This document shows, piece by piece, positions 6,508 to 14,701 of a DNA stretch of 42,567 nucleotides (within the stretch, counting starts at the first letter, position 1; every line of letters starts with the position of its first letter). The position numbers and the translations under genes were made by a program. This DNA comes from Haemophilus parahaemolyticus (GTDB lineage Bacteria > Pseudomonadota > Gammaproteobacteria > Enterobacterales > Pasteurellaceae). Where the stretch lies: the NCBI RefSeq assembly GCF_018373095.1, contig NZ_JAHAHT010000005.1, positions 1-42,567 on the forward strand. The letters are read 5' to 3'. The notes beneath the pieces are model-generated. The model was not told the origin of the DNA, did no database searches, and saw only the letters and a program-made list of their open reading frames with translations.

Positions 6508-8325
6508 ATGACAACTCAACCCAAAAAAATTGCCATTACTGACGTGGTATTACGCGATGCTCACCAATCTCTTTTCGCAACCCGTTTACGTTTAGATGAT
6601 ATGTTACCGATTGCCGCTGAACTCGACAAAATCGGCTATTGGTCTTTAGAAGCATGGGGCGGTGCAACTTTTGATAGCTGCATTCGTTTTTTAGGCGAAG
6701 ATCCGTGGGTGCGTTTACGTGAATTGAAAAAAGCGATTCCAAACACTCCATTACAAATGCTTTTACGCGGTCAAAACTTATTGGGCTACCGTCATTACGC
6801 AGACGATGTGGTTGATAAATTCGTTGAACGCTCTGTGGCAAATGGTATGGATGTGTTCCGTGTGTTCGATGCGTTAAACGACCCACGCAATATGAGACAA
6901 GCCCTACAAGCGGTCAAAAAACAAGGTGCACACGCACAAGGTACGTTGAGCTACACCACTAGCCCTGTACATACATTGCAAACGTGGTTAGAGGTAACAG
7001 AGCAACTGCTTGAAATCGGCATCGATTCGCTTGTCATCAAAGATATGTCAGGCATTCTTACCCCGATGGCAGCACAAGAATTAGTGAGTGCCATCAAAAA
7101 ACAATTCGATGTAGAACTCCACCTACACTGCCACTCCACCACAGGTATGGCGGAAATGGCGTTGCTGAAAGCGATTGAAGCAGGCGTGGATGGCGTAGAT
7201 ACCTCGATTTCTTCAATGTCTGGCACTTACGGACACCCTGCAACAGAATCTATCGTTGCCACCCTGCAAGGCACACCATACGACACAGGTTTGAACATTC
7301 CTGCATTAGAAAAAATCTCCGCTTACTTCCGCAATGTGCGTAAAAAATATGCGAAATTTGAAGGACAACTCCGTGGTATCGACAGCCGTATTTTAGTGGC
7401 TCAAGTGCCGGGCGGAATGCTTACCAACCTTGAAAACCAACTCCGCCAACAAAATGCCTCTGATAAACTCGATCTTGTGTTGCAAGAAATTCCACGCGTG
7501 CGTGAAGAGTTAGGATACATTCCGTTAGTAACACCAACCTCACAAATTGTTGGTACTCAATCGGTAATGAACGTGTTGATGGGCGAACGCTACAAAACTA
7601 TCGCCAAAGAAACTGCGGGCATTTTAAAAGGCGAATACGGCAAAACCCCAGCCCCAGTTAATGCTGCATTACAAGCTCGTGTGTTAGAAGGTGCTGCACC
7701 ATTAACCGACCGCCCAGCGGATCATATTGCCCCAGAATGGGATAAATTAGTCGCCGAAGTAACCGCACAAGCCAAAGAAAAAGGTATCACTCTTTCAGGC
7801 AACGTAGTGGACGATGTATTAATTGTGGCACTCTTCCAACAAGTGGGCTGGAAATTCTTGGAAAACCGCAATAACCCAGAGGCATTTGAACCGACACCAA
7901 CAGGTCAAGAATCTGCAAAATCTGCGGAAAAACCAACCGCTTCTCAAGCCCCAGCAGCGAAAGCAGGCGAACCAGCGATTTATACTGTGGAACTCGAAGG
8001 CAAAGCCTTTGTGGTAAAAGTGAGCGAAGGCGGCGATATTACTCATATCACACCGACTGCAGCTCCAGCAGCTGAACCACAAGCGGTACAATCTGCACCA
8101 AGTTCTGCAAATGCTGAACCTGTGAAAGCCCCAATGGCGGGAACCATCTTAAAGGTAGAAGTGGCAGAAGGTCAGCAAGTAGCTGAAGGCGAGGTGTTGC
8201 TCATTCTTGAAGCAATGAAAATGGAAACCCAAATTTGTGCAGCGAAAGCGGGCAGAGTGCAAGGCATTAGCATCAAACAAGGTGACTCTGTGGCAGTTGA
8301 ACAAGTGATGATGAGTTTGGCGTAG
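6508..8325 (+). CDS. oadA: Oxaloacetate decarboxylase alpha subunit (biotin carrier)
   Basis: The alpha subunit performs carboxyl transfer from oxaloacetate to biotin, giving pyruvate. The 605 residues comprise a TIM-barrel carboxyltransferase domain (VLRDAHQSLFATRLR near residue 15, GGATFD, HLHCHSTTGMA metal-site region), a conserved carboxylase domain, an Ala/Pro-rich flexible linker (about 465-535) and a C-terminal biotinyl domain with EAMKMET; the biotinylated lysine is K571. It follows oadG by 21 bp and precedes oadB by 65 bp, so the three make one operon. An uptake word is embedded in the coding region at 6906-6915. Confidence 0.97.
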   Translation: MTTQPKKIAITDVVLRDAHQSLFATRLRLDDMLPIAAELDKIGYWSLEAWGGATFDSCIRFLGEDPWVRLRELKKAIPNTPLQMLLRGQNLLGYRHYADDVVDKFVERSVANGMDVFRVFDALNDPRNMRQALQAVKKQGAHAQGTLSYTTSPVHTLQTWLEVTEQLLEIGIDSLVIKDMSGILTPMAAQELVSAIKKQFDVELHLHCHSTTGMAEMALLKAIEAGVDGVDTSISSMSGTYGHPATESIVATLQGTPYDTGLNIPALEKISAYFRNVRKKYAKFEGQLRGIDSRILVAQVPGGMLTNLENQLRQQNASDKLDLVLQEIPRVREELGYIPLVTPTSQIVGTQSVMNVLMGERYKTIAKETAGILKGEYGKTPAPVNAALQARVLEGAAPLTDRPADHIAPEWDKLVAEVTAQAKEKGITLSGNVVDDVLIVALFQQVGWKFLENRNNPEAFEPTPTGQESAKSAEKPTASQAPAAKAGEPAIYTVELEGKAFVVKVSEGGDITHITPTAAPAAEPQAVQSAPSSANAEPVKAPMAGTILKVEVAEGQQVAEGEVLLILEAMKMETQICAAKAGRVQGISIKQGDSVAVEQVMMSLA

Positions 8326-8341
8326 TTTTTAAAATAATGCA

Positions 8342-8370
8342 GGGTGCGTGAGTTTTCAATTCACGCCCCC
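8342..8370. repeat. Hairpin between oadA and oadB
   Basis: GCGTGA (8346-8351) pairs with TCACGC (8361-8366), and a flanking GGG/CCC pairing extends the stem after one mismatch. There is no T-run, so it more likely affects mRNA stability or dosage between the alpha and beta subunit cistrons than ends transcription. Confidence 0.5.
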
Positions 8371-8390
8371 TACAAAGAAAAGGACAAAAT

Positions 8391-9698
8391 ATGGACAGCA
8401 TTATTGCACTTTTCCAAGGCATGGGCATTATGCATATGGAGTGGGGGCAAGCGGTGATGATTATCATCAGCCTTGTACTACTCTGGCTGGCGATTGCACG
8501 TGGCTTTGAGCCACTTCTGCTCCTGCCGATTGGTTTTGGGGGATTACTCTCGAACATTCCTGAGGCAGGAATGGCGATGACAGCTCTCGATAATCTTTTA
8601 CACCACGGTACACCTGAGCAATTGGCGATTATTGCCGCTAAAGTGAACAGTCCAAGCATTGATATTCACAGCCTGAAAGAAGCGATTGCCTTAGCCTTGC
8701 CTTCCGTTCAAAACGAACTCGAAGTCATCGCAGGCGATATGGGCTATACCGCAGGCGTGTTGGCATTATTTTATAAAGTGTCGATTGGCTATGGCGTGGC
8801 TCCTTTAGTGATTTTTATGGGCGTAGGGGCAATGACCGACTTCGGTCCACTACTTTCTAACCCGAAAACCCTACTTTTAGGTGCAGCGGCACAATTTGGG
8901 ATTTTCTCCACTGTATTAGGGGCATTAGCTCTTAACTGGATTGGCGTGATTGATTTTACTCTACCACAAGCCGCAGCGATCGGCATTATCGGTGGGGCGG
9001 ACGGTCCAACTGCAATTTACTTAGCAAGTAAACTCGCCCCTGAATTACTGGGTGCAATTGCCGTTGCTGCTTACTCTTATATGGCATTAGTACCGCTCAT
9101 TCAGCCGCCAATTATGAAAGCATTAACGACAGATGCAGAACGTCGCATTCGTATGGTACAAGGTCGCCAAGTGAGCAAACGTGAGAAAATTCTCTTCCCA
9201 ATCGTTTTACTCGTGTTAGTCGCACTCTTATTGCCAGATGCTGCTCCATTACTTGGTATGTTCTGTTTCGGTAACTTAATGCGTGTGAGTGGCGTGGTGG
9301 AACGCTTAAATGACACAGCTCAAAATGCGTTAATCAACATCGTAACCATCTTCTTAGGCTTATCTGTTGGTGCGAAATTAGTGGCGGATAAATTCCTACA
9401 ACCACAAACCCTTGGCATTTTGGTGCTTGGCGTGATTGCCTTTGGCATTGGTACTGCAAGCGGTGTATTAATGGCGAAATTGATGAACAAATTCACCAAA
9501 GACAAAATCAACCCGCTTATCGGCTCCGCAGGCGTTTCTGCCGTACCAATGGCAGCACGTGTGTCGAATAAAGTTGGTCAAGAATACGACAAACAAAACT
9601 TCCTCCTTATGCATGCAATGGGACCAAACGTAGCAGGCGTTATCGGTTCAGCCATTGCCGCTGGGGTGATGTTGAAATATATTTCAGCGATGATGTAA
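8391..9698 (+). CDS. oadB: Oxaloacetate decarboxylase beta subunit (sodium pump)
   Basis: The integral membrane beta subunit decarboxylates carboxybiotin and exports sodium ions, so that oxaloacetate breakdown builds a sodium gradient. The 435 residues are strongly hydrophobic with about ten membrane segments. Family motifs include GVGAMTDFGPLLSNP, GIIGGADGPTAIY (the conserved Asp region used for sodium) and NPLIGSAGVSAVPMAARV near the C-terminus. Ribosome site AAAAGGAC. It closes the oad operon and is followed by a strong hairpin at 9709-9727. Confidence 0.97.
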   Translation: MDSIIALFQGMGIMHMEWGQAVMIIISLVLLWLAIARGFEPLLLLPIGFGGLLSNIPEAGMAMTALDNLLHHGTPEQLAIIAAKVNSPSIDIHSLKEAIALALPSVQNELEVIAGDMGYTAGVLALFYKVSIGYGVAPLVIFMGVGAMTDFGPLLSNPKTLLLGAAAQFGIFSTVLGALALNWIGVIDFTLPQAAAIGIIGGADGPTAIYLASKLAPELLGAIAVAAYSYMALVPLIQPPIMKALTTDAERRIRMVQGRQVSKREKILFPIVLLVLVALLLPDAAPLLGMFCFGNLMRVSGVVERLNDTAQNALINIVTIFLGLSVGAKLVADKFLQPQTLGILVLGVIAFGIGTASGVLMAKLMNKFTKDKINPLIGSAGVSAVPMAARVSNKVGQEYDKQNFLLMHAMGPNVAGVIGSAIAAGVMLKYISAMM

Positions 9699-9708
9699 TT
9701 AGTTGTAG

Positions 9709-9773
9709 GGTGGGCTTTTAGCCCACCATTCTATAACGCTCTGAACTCATTATTAGTAGGCTAAAAGCCCGCC
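9709..9773 (+). terminator. Hairpin after oadB with an alternative pairing partner
   Basis: A 7-bp perfect stem GGTGGGC/GCCCACC (9709-9715 and 9721-9727) with a 5-nt loop follows the oadB stop by 10 bp. There is no clear T-run. A further segment GGCTAAAAGCCCGCC (9759-9773) can instead pair with 9709-9723 with one mismatch, so two mutually exclusive hairpins are possible before yjdM. Confidence 0.55.
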
Positions 9774-9847
9774 AACGACATAAGAGAGCTATATTTTTAG
9801 ACGATTTCGCTATAAAATACCGAATTTTACAACATTAAGGACTAAAA

Positions 9848-10171
9848 ATGACATTCCCAGCTTGCCCAAAATGTAACGGCGAAAATACCTACCACGACAC
9901 TATCCAATTCGTTTGCCCAGATTGTGCTTATGAATGGACAGGCGAAGAAGTAGCTGAAGACAATGAAGATCAACTCATCGTCAAAGACAGTAACGGTAAC
10001 TTATTAAGCGATGGCGATGATGTGTTATTGATTAAAGATTTAAAACTCAAAGGCTCATCAGAAGTGTTGAAAAAAGGCACAAAATTCAAAAATATTCGCT
10101 TAGTGAACGGCGATCACAACGTAGATTGTGGCAAAATTATGCTGAAATCGGAGTTTTTAAAAAAAGCGTAG
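9848..10171 (+). CDS. yjdM: YjdM/PhnA-family zinc-ribbon protein
   Basis: This encodes 107 residues with an N-terminal zinc ribbon (CPKC ... CPDC, about residues 6-25) followed by the PhnA C-terminal domain (DSNGNLLSDGDDVLLIKDLKLKG ... GKIMLKSEFLKKA). The family is widespread and named after alkylphosphonate genes, but no phosphonate function is established for YjdM-type members. It appears monocistronic, with its own ribosome site AAGGACT and a strong terminator at 10194. Confidence 0.9.
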   Translation: MTFPACPKCNGENTYHDTIQFVCPDCAYEWTGEEVAEDNEDQLIVKDSNGNLLSDGDDVLLIKDLKLKGSSEVLKKGTKFKNIRLVNGDHNVDCGKIMLKSEFLKKA

Positions 10172-10193
10172 TCTTTGATATACAGATACTAAC

Positions 10194-10219
10194 GGCGGAC
10201 TTTAGTCCGCCATTTTTTT
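10194..10219 (+). terminator. Rho-independent terminator after yjdM
   Basis: The stem GGCGGAC/GTCCGCC (10194-10200 and 10205-10211) with a 4-nt loop is followed by seven T. Confidence 0.85.
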
Positions 10220-10263
10220 ATAAGCAAACATAACTATTTCAAATAATCATTTAAGGAAAGCGG

Positions 10264-11106
10264 ATGAAAATTGGCTTAGTGCTTGAAGGTGGCGCGATGC
10301 GAGGTATGTACACTGCAGGTGTGCTGGATACTTTTTTAGATAAAGATTTTTGGGTGGATGGCGTTATCTCAGTTTCAGCAGGGGCATTGTTCGGCGTAAA
10401 TTACCCTTCTAAACAAAAAGGCCGTGCTATTCGCTACAACAAAAAATTTATGCCAGATGCCAGATATATCAGCCTAAAAAACCTAATTAAAACGGGTAAT
10501 ATTATCAGCAAAGCGTTTGCCTTTTACGACGTGCCATTTAAACAAGATGTTTTTGATAATGCCACTTTCCAACAAACACAGATAGATTTCTACGCCACTA
10601 TTACCAATCTGAATACAGCTCAGGCAGAATATGTCAAACTGACTGATCCACTGGCTCAAATGGAAGTGCTGAGAGCCACTTCCGCAATGCCTTATGTTTC
10701 AATGCCTGTCGAAATCAATGGTGTACCTTACCTTGACGGTGCGATTGCCGACTCCATCCCACTTGAGCAAATGAAAAAAATGGGCTACGACAAAATCATC
10801 GTGGTGCTTACTCGCACGCTTGATTACCGAAAATCCAAGCCTAATCCGCTACTTGCCAAACTTTGGTATCGTAAATATCCTAAATTTGCGGACGCAGTAA
10901 ACAACCGCTATGCGATGTATAACAAGCAAGTCGAAAATGTAATTGAACAAGCCGAAAAAGGCGAGATTTTTGTGATCCGCCCTTCTGTTGATTTAAACAT
11001 AAAACGAATTGAAAAAGATCCGAATAAACTCCAAGCCATGTATGATTTAGGTGTAAGTGATATGCAACGAGAATGGGAAAATTTGCAGGCGTTTTTAGAG
11101 AAATAG
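10264..11106 (+). CDS. Patatin-like phospholipase (YjjU-like)
   Basis: This 280-residue predicted lipid acyl hydrolase has no signal peptide, so it probably acts in the cytosol or on the inner membrane face. The oxyanion-hole loop EGGAMRGMYTAGVLD is at residues 8-22, the nucleophile-elbow serine is S38 in SVSAG, and the catalytic Asp lies in YLDGAIADSIP. The elbow reads S-x-S-x-G rather than the textbook G-x-S-x-G. The C-terminal part carries basic helices. Its substrate is not known. Ribosome site AAGGAAAGCGG; a strong terminator follows at 11241. Confidence 0.85.
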   Translation: MKIGLVLEGGAMRGMYTAGVLDTFLDKDFWVDGVISVSAGALFGVNYPSKQKGRAIRYNKKFMPDARYISLKNLIKTGNIISKAFAFYDVPFKQDVFDNATFQQTQIDFYATITNLNTAQAEYVKLTDPLAQMEVLRATSAMPYVSMPVEINGVPYLDGAIADSIPLEQMKKMGYDKIIVVLTRTLDYRKSKPNPLLAKLWYRKYPKFADAVNNRYAMYNKQVENVIEQAEKGEIFVIRPSVDLNIKRIEKDPNKLQAMYDLGVSDMQREWENLQAFLEK

Positions 11107-11240
11107 ATAACGAGAAAGCTAGTACAAAATTCCCTCTTTTCATTTATAGATGAAAGGAAATTGATTATAAAATCAGCTTAAAATTACTACATTTAATTTG
11201 GCAATTAAAAATACGAGGCTAGGTAAAAATAAATTGCAAA

Positions 11241-11271
11241 AAAGTACGGTGAATTTCATCGTACTTTTTTT
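11241..11271. terminator. Strong, probably bidirectional terminator
   Basis: An A-rich left flank and the stem AAAGTACG/CGTACTTT (11241-11248 and 11260-11267), extended inward by GTGA/TCAT pairing including a G-U pair, are followed by a T-run. It ends the patatin-like gene and insulates the next one. Confidence 0.85.
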
Positions 11272-11300
11272 GTATAATAAAAGAAAAACGGAGGAAAAAC

Positions 11301-11711
11301 GTGCAATTCAAAAGTGCAAGAGAAGGCTTATTTTTAGCAGGGCTGTACAACTTTATCGCTATCTTAGGCTTCACCCAATTTTTTACTGATACTACTTTAA
11401 TAGATAACGACCCAATTGTTTTCTCGTGGCTCGGACAAATCTCAATTTTGTTGTGGGGTTTAGCATATTGGTCGGTTGCTAAACATTTTTGGCAAGTGCC
11501 TGTCTTGCTTTGGATTTTCTGCGTAGAAAAATTGGTTTATTTCGGTGCTTGGTTACATTGGTTGCTCACCACTCCAGAAAAATTAGATGTGCTTGCGGGG
11601 CAATCAATGGTTTATTTCTGCTTTTTTGCCAGTTACGGTTTCGGTTATTTCCTCTTTGCTATTTTCTTTGCAAGAGTGGCAGTGAGGAGTATGAAAGGAA
11701 AATTTAAGTAA
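11301..11711 (+). CDS. Small four-helix membrane protein, unknown function
   Basis: This encodes 136 residues from a GTG at 11301 with a strong ribosome site CGGAGGA 6 bp upstream, which decides the start. About four hydrophobic segments are visible (GLFLAGLYNFIAILGF, ISILLWGLAYWSVA, VPVLLWIFCVEKLVYFG and FCFFASYGFGYFLFAIFF), with aromatic residues between them and a basic C-terminal end (SMKGKFK). No catalytic motif is seen and I do not recognise the family. It is a single gene between two terminators. Confidence 0.75.
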   Translation: MQFKSAREGLFLAGLYNFIAILGFTQFFTDTTLIDNDPIVFSWLGQISILLWGLAYWSVAKHFWQVPVLLWIFCVEKLVYFGAWLHWLLTTPEKLDVLAGQSMVYFCFFASYGFGYFLFAIFFARVAVRSMKGKFK

Positions 11712-11715
11712 CAAA

Positions 11716-11742
11716 AGGGTGGAAAACCACCCTATTATTTTT
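11716..11742 (+). terminator. Terminator after the small membrane protein gene
   Basis: The stem AGGGTGG/CCACCCT (11716-11722 and 11727-11733) with an AAAA loop is followed by a T-rich tract. It lies between converging genes and may serve both. Confidence 0.75.
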
Positions 11743-11756
11743 ACTAGATTGAATTA

Positions 11757-13475
11757 TCAATTTAGCTGTTCTTTATTTTTATCCACTTTCACCACGCCAC
11801 TTAACTTGGTTAATCGTTGAATAACCACGTAAAGATGAGCATTATCAGTAACCGAAATTTGCAATTTCACTTGATAATTACCGTTTTCAATTGGGTAACT
11901 TTGCACCGAACCAATGTTACTATTAAGAGATGCAATGGTATTGGTAAGGCTTGCCAACACACCTGGTTGGTCTTTAATTTCCAACACCAATTCCACGTTA
12001 ATCTCTGTAGGCTCTTCGGTTTCTAAAGCTTGATCCAAAGCATCAAGCTGTTTTAAGGCTTGTTTGATTTTCGAACGTGCTTTAGCACTCACTGCAAAAT
12101 TCAACCAGCTTGAGCTTGGATAACGACCTGTTTCAGTTAAAATTTCAATCGTTTGACCAGATTGTAACGGTTGTGAGATTGGGTATGGCTGACGATCCAC
12201 AATCGCACCCACACAGTGATCACCAATATCTGAATGCACCGCATAAGCGAAGTCGATAGCGGTCGATTTTGCAGGCAATTCTACAATTCTACCTTTTGGC
12301 GTGAAGACGTAAATGTCGTTTGAGAACAGCTCCGATTTCACGCTTTCGATAAACTCTTCTGCATTGCCTGCACTTTGTTGCAATTCGATGATGCTTTGTA
12401 ACCATTTTTGCGCTTTTTGTTGCACGCTGGTTGCGTGAATTTGCTCATCGTTATATTGCCAGAATGCTGCCACACCAAGTTCTGCCATTTGATCCATCTC
12501 TTCGGTGCGAATTTGCACTTCAATCGGCAGACCTTTATGCCCAATCATTGAGGTATGGATCGATTGATAGCCGTTACTTTTCGGCACGGCAATGTAGTCT
12601 CGCACTTGGTATGGACGAGGTTTATACAGAGCGTGCACCCGCCCCAATGCTCGATAGCAATTATCCACATCATCTACCACCACGCGGAACGCATAAATAT
12701 CCAAAATTGAACGGAAACGTTGATCGCGTTGGCGGAGCTTGTGATAAAGGGTGTAAAGATGTTTTTCACGCCCATAAATACGCGCAGGAATACCTGCTTC
12801 TTTCAAGCGGCTTTCCAATTCGTGCGAAATAGTCGCAAGCAAGTCTTGGCGCGTACCGCGTGCCATTTCAATTGCCATTTTCAGCACGTTATAACGGTGC
12901 GGATACATCGCTTTGAAACAGAGATCTTCTAACTCGTTTTTCAGATGCGTAATACCTAAACGATGGGCGAGTGGGCTGTAAATTTCGAGCGTCTCTTTGG
13001 CAATGCGTACGCGCTTATCAGGGCGGAGTGAACCCAGCGTACGCATATTGTGCGTTCGGTCAGCAAGTTTGATTAACACCACACGAATGTCTTTAGTCAT
13101 CGCCAAAATCATCTTGCGGAAGTTCTCCACTTGTGCTTCTTGGCGAGTGCGGAATTTTAATTTATCGAGTTTAGAAACCCCTTGCACAATTTCGGCAACG
13201 TTCTTGCCAAATTCAGCTGCAAGTTGTTCTTCGGTATAAGGCGTATCCTCAATTACATCATGTAAAAGCGCCGCCATCACGGCTTCGTGGTCGAGTTTCA
13301 TTTCCGCAATAATGCCTGCAACGGCAACAGGGTGCGTAATGTAGGGTTCACCGCTTGAGCGAGTCTGCCCCTCATGAGCGTCTCTCGCAACAACAAAAGC
13401 ACGTTTGACCAGCTCAATTTTATCGGCTGGCAAATACTGACGAATTATGCGATCTAATGGTTCAAAAAGATACAC
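11757..13475 (-). CDS. spoT: (p)ppGpp synthetase/hydrolase SpoT, shortened form
   Basis: SpoT makes and breaks the stringent-response alarmone (p)ppGpp. Visible in order are the HD hydrolase domain (H48, HD at 72-73, VLIKLADRTHNMRTL), the RelA/SpoT synthetase-like domain (YAFRVVVDDVDNCY, RDYIAVPKSNGYQSIHT), a TGS domain (about 390-450, FTPKGRIVELPAKSTAIDFA) and a C-terminal ACT domain (about 490-565). The length is 572 residues, against roughly 700 in E. coli. The helical and zinc-finger/RIS segment with its conserved CCRP motif is absent: TGS leads into ALKQLDALDQALETEEPTEI and then ACT. The frame is open throughout. The start is a GTG behind GGGGGT. It is cotranscribed with rpoZ. Confidence 0.93.
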   Translation of the reverse strand: MYLFEPLDRIIRQYLPADKIELVKRAFVVARDAHEGQTRSSGEPYITHPVAVAGIIAEMKLDHEAVMAALLHDVIEDTPYTEEQLAAEFGKNVAEIVQGVSKLDKLKFRTRQEAQVENFRKMILAMTKDIRVVLIKLADRTHNMRTLGSLRPDKRVRIAKETLEIYSPLAHRLGITHLKNELEDLCFKAMYPHRYNVLKMAIEMARGTRQDLLATISHELESRLKEAGIPARIYGREKHLYTLYHKLRQRDQRFRSILDIYAFRVVVDDVDNCYRALGRVHALYKPRPYQVRDYIAVPKSNGYQSIHTSMIGHKGLPIEVQIRTEEMDQMAELGVAAFWQYNDEQIHATSVQQKAQKWLQSIIELQQSAGNAEEFIESVKSELFSNDIYVFTPKGRIVELPAKSTAIDFAYAVHSDIGDHCVGAIVDRQPYPISQPLQSGQTIEILTETGRYPSSSWLNFAVSAKARSKIKQALKQLDALDQALETEEPTEINVELVLEIKDQPGVLASLTNTIASLNSNIGSVQSYPIENGNYQVKLQISVTDNAHLYVVIQRLTKLSGVVKVDKNKEQLN

Positions 13476-13492
13476 GATACCCCCAACACTAA

Positions 13493-13569
13493 AAATGGAT
13501 AATGGACAATAAATTGCAATTGATATGGTTAATTTAACCGCTTGCGTTTTAATTGTCCATTATCCATTT
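13493..13569. repeat. Perfect 18-bp inverted repeat between rpoZ and spoT
   Basis: AAATGGATAATGGACAAT (13493-13510) is repeated in perfect inverted form at 13552-13569 with a 41-nt spacer. It fills the gap between rpoZ and spoT and ends 17 bp before the spoT GTG. In mRNA it could fold into a long hairpin that limits readthrough or spoT translation. The spacer carries an ACCGCTTG uptake-word core. Confidence 0.8.
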
Positions 13570-13589
13570 CAGGAATTTATAAATTTTAA

Positions 13590-13871
13590 TTAAGCATTTG
13601 CTTGAACGTCTGCTAAGAATGAAATTGCTTCTTTTTCTGCGATATCTTGTTGAACAGCTTGTTGATTATCAAACTGATCCATAATTTCACCATTGATTAA
13701 GCCTTCTTCAATTTCTCTTAAAGCAATTACAGTTGGCTTATCATTTTCTTCTGGCACTAATGCCTCACGAGTGTGAAGCTGGATTTGTCTTGCACGACGT
13801 GCTGCAATTAAAATTAAATCAAAACGGTTGCCGATCATCTCAGCAGCTTCTTGAACAGTTACACGAGCCAT
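13590..13871 (-). CDS. rpoZ: RNA polymerase omega subunit
   Basis: This encodes 93 residues that match omega throughout (MARVTVQEAAEMIGNRFDLI, then ALREIEEGLING). Omega helps assemble RNA polymerase by folding around beta-prime, and in E. coli it forms part of a ppGpp-binding site. It heads the rpoZ-spoT operon; gmk, which precedes rpoZ in many relatives, is not here. Ribosome site GGAGTAAC. Confidence 0.97.
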   Translation of the reverse strand: MARVTVQEAAEMIGNRFDLILIAARRARQIQLHTREALVPEENDKPTVIALREIEEGLINGEIMDQFDNQQAVQQDIAEKEAISFLADVQANA

Positions 13872-14322
13872 TTGTTACTCCAACGATTTGCGATTCTGGG
13901 AATTATAGTTTATTAGTATATAAAGGGGTAAGATTATACAAAAAATAGGCTAAAGTGACAATCGGTAAGTAAAGTTACGCAATTAATTTTCTCAATAATA
14001 TCGTACTTTCTCAAAAATTTGGCTTTTTAGACGGTTCATTTTTCTTTATTTCAGCAAAAATCGTAGGGCAAAACCAAGCCGTTTTTCGTTCGGCTACCTC
14101 TGTTTATTCTTTTCTATTACGATTCAATCGGTGCAAAATATCTTCGTTAAATAACTTGCCCAACGATACTACGTGATGGTTATTAGTGCCTTCACTGTCA
14201 CTTTTCCGCATTGATTTGCTTTGTGATAGCAGGGCAAGCGGTCAATTTGTTGATCTGAGATTGAGAAAAGAATTGAAAAAGTAAATTAGGGCGTGAGGGT
14301 TATGATCTTCACCTCCTATCTA
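13872..14322. other. Intergenic region upstream of rpoZ, with a possible gene tail
   Basis: This is a 451-bp stretch without a convincing gene. A minus-strand frame from an ATG at 14211 to a stop at 14104 encodes 35 residues (MRKSDSEGTNNHHVVSLGKL and on to NRNRKE). It lacks a ribosome site and is followed by a short AGCCG/CGGCT hairpin (14077-14095). It may be the tail of a decayed gene. An uptake word (CAAGCGGTC) lies near 14232. The rpoZ promoter must lie near the left end. Confidence 0.4.
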
Positions 14323-14649
14323 TTAAGATTGATTAGAAAATAAGTTAATTACCAGCACCCCGCCGATAATTAACGCCATTCCAATTACACTCGGTAAATC
14401 TGGTTTTTGCCCAAAAACGAGCATAGCCACCAAGGTGGTAAGAACAATTCCCACCCCAGACCAAACCGCATAGACAATACCAAGCGGAAGCGTTTTAGTG
14501 ATCATAGAAAGTAGATATAACGCCACTACAAATGCAACAATAGAAATTACAGTTGGAAGTGGTTTAGTGAAACCATTGCTTGCTTTAATGCAATTTGAAC
14601 CGAGTACTTCGATTACAATAGCAAAACCTAATAAAATCCAAGGGTTCAT
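14323..14649 (-). CDS. Small multidrug resistance (SMR) family transporter
   Basis: This encodes 108 residues with four transmembrane helices and the conserved membrane glutamate E14 (ILLGFAIVIEVLGSNCIKAS), the proton/substrate-binding residue of EmrE-type exporters. The motifs YAVWSGVGIV and KPDLPSVIGMALIIGGVLVI fit the family. SMR dimers exchange cations such as quaternary ammonium compounds or guanidinium for protons. Within the family the sequence looks closer to EmrE/QacC than to the guanidinium exporter Gdx, but substrate cannot be decided by eye. It lies just downstream of the polysaccharide cluster and need not belong to it. Confidence 0.9.
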   Translation of the reverse strand: MNPWILLGFAIVIEVLGSNCIKASNGFTKPLPTVISIVAFVVALYLLSMITKTLPLGIVYAVWSGVGIVLTTLVAMLVFGQKPDLPSVIGMALIIGGVLVINLFSNQS

Positions 14650-14701
14650 GGGTTCCTTATAAAATCAAATTTAAATATATACGATTTTTATGAATATCTT
14701 T

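Noticed and set aside
14104..14211. 35-codon frame as a genuine small gene
   Set aside because: There is no ribosome site, no hydrophobic or other recognisable pattern, and it looks like a gene tail; it was kept only as a note in the intergenic entry.
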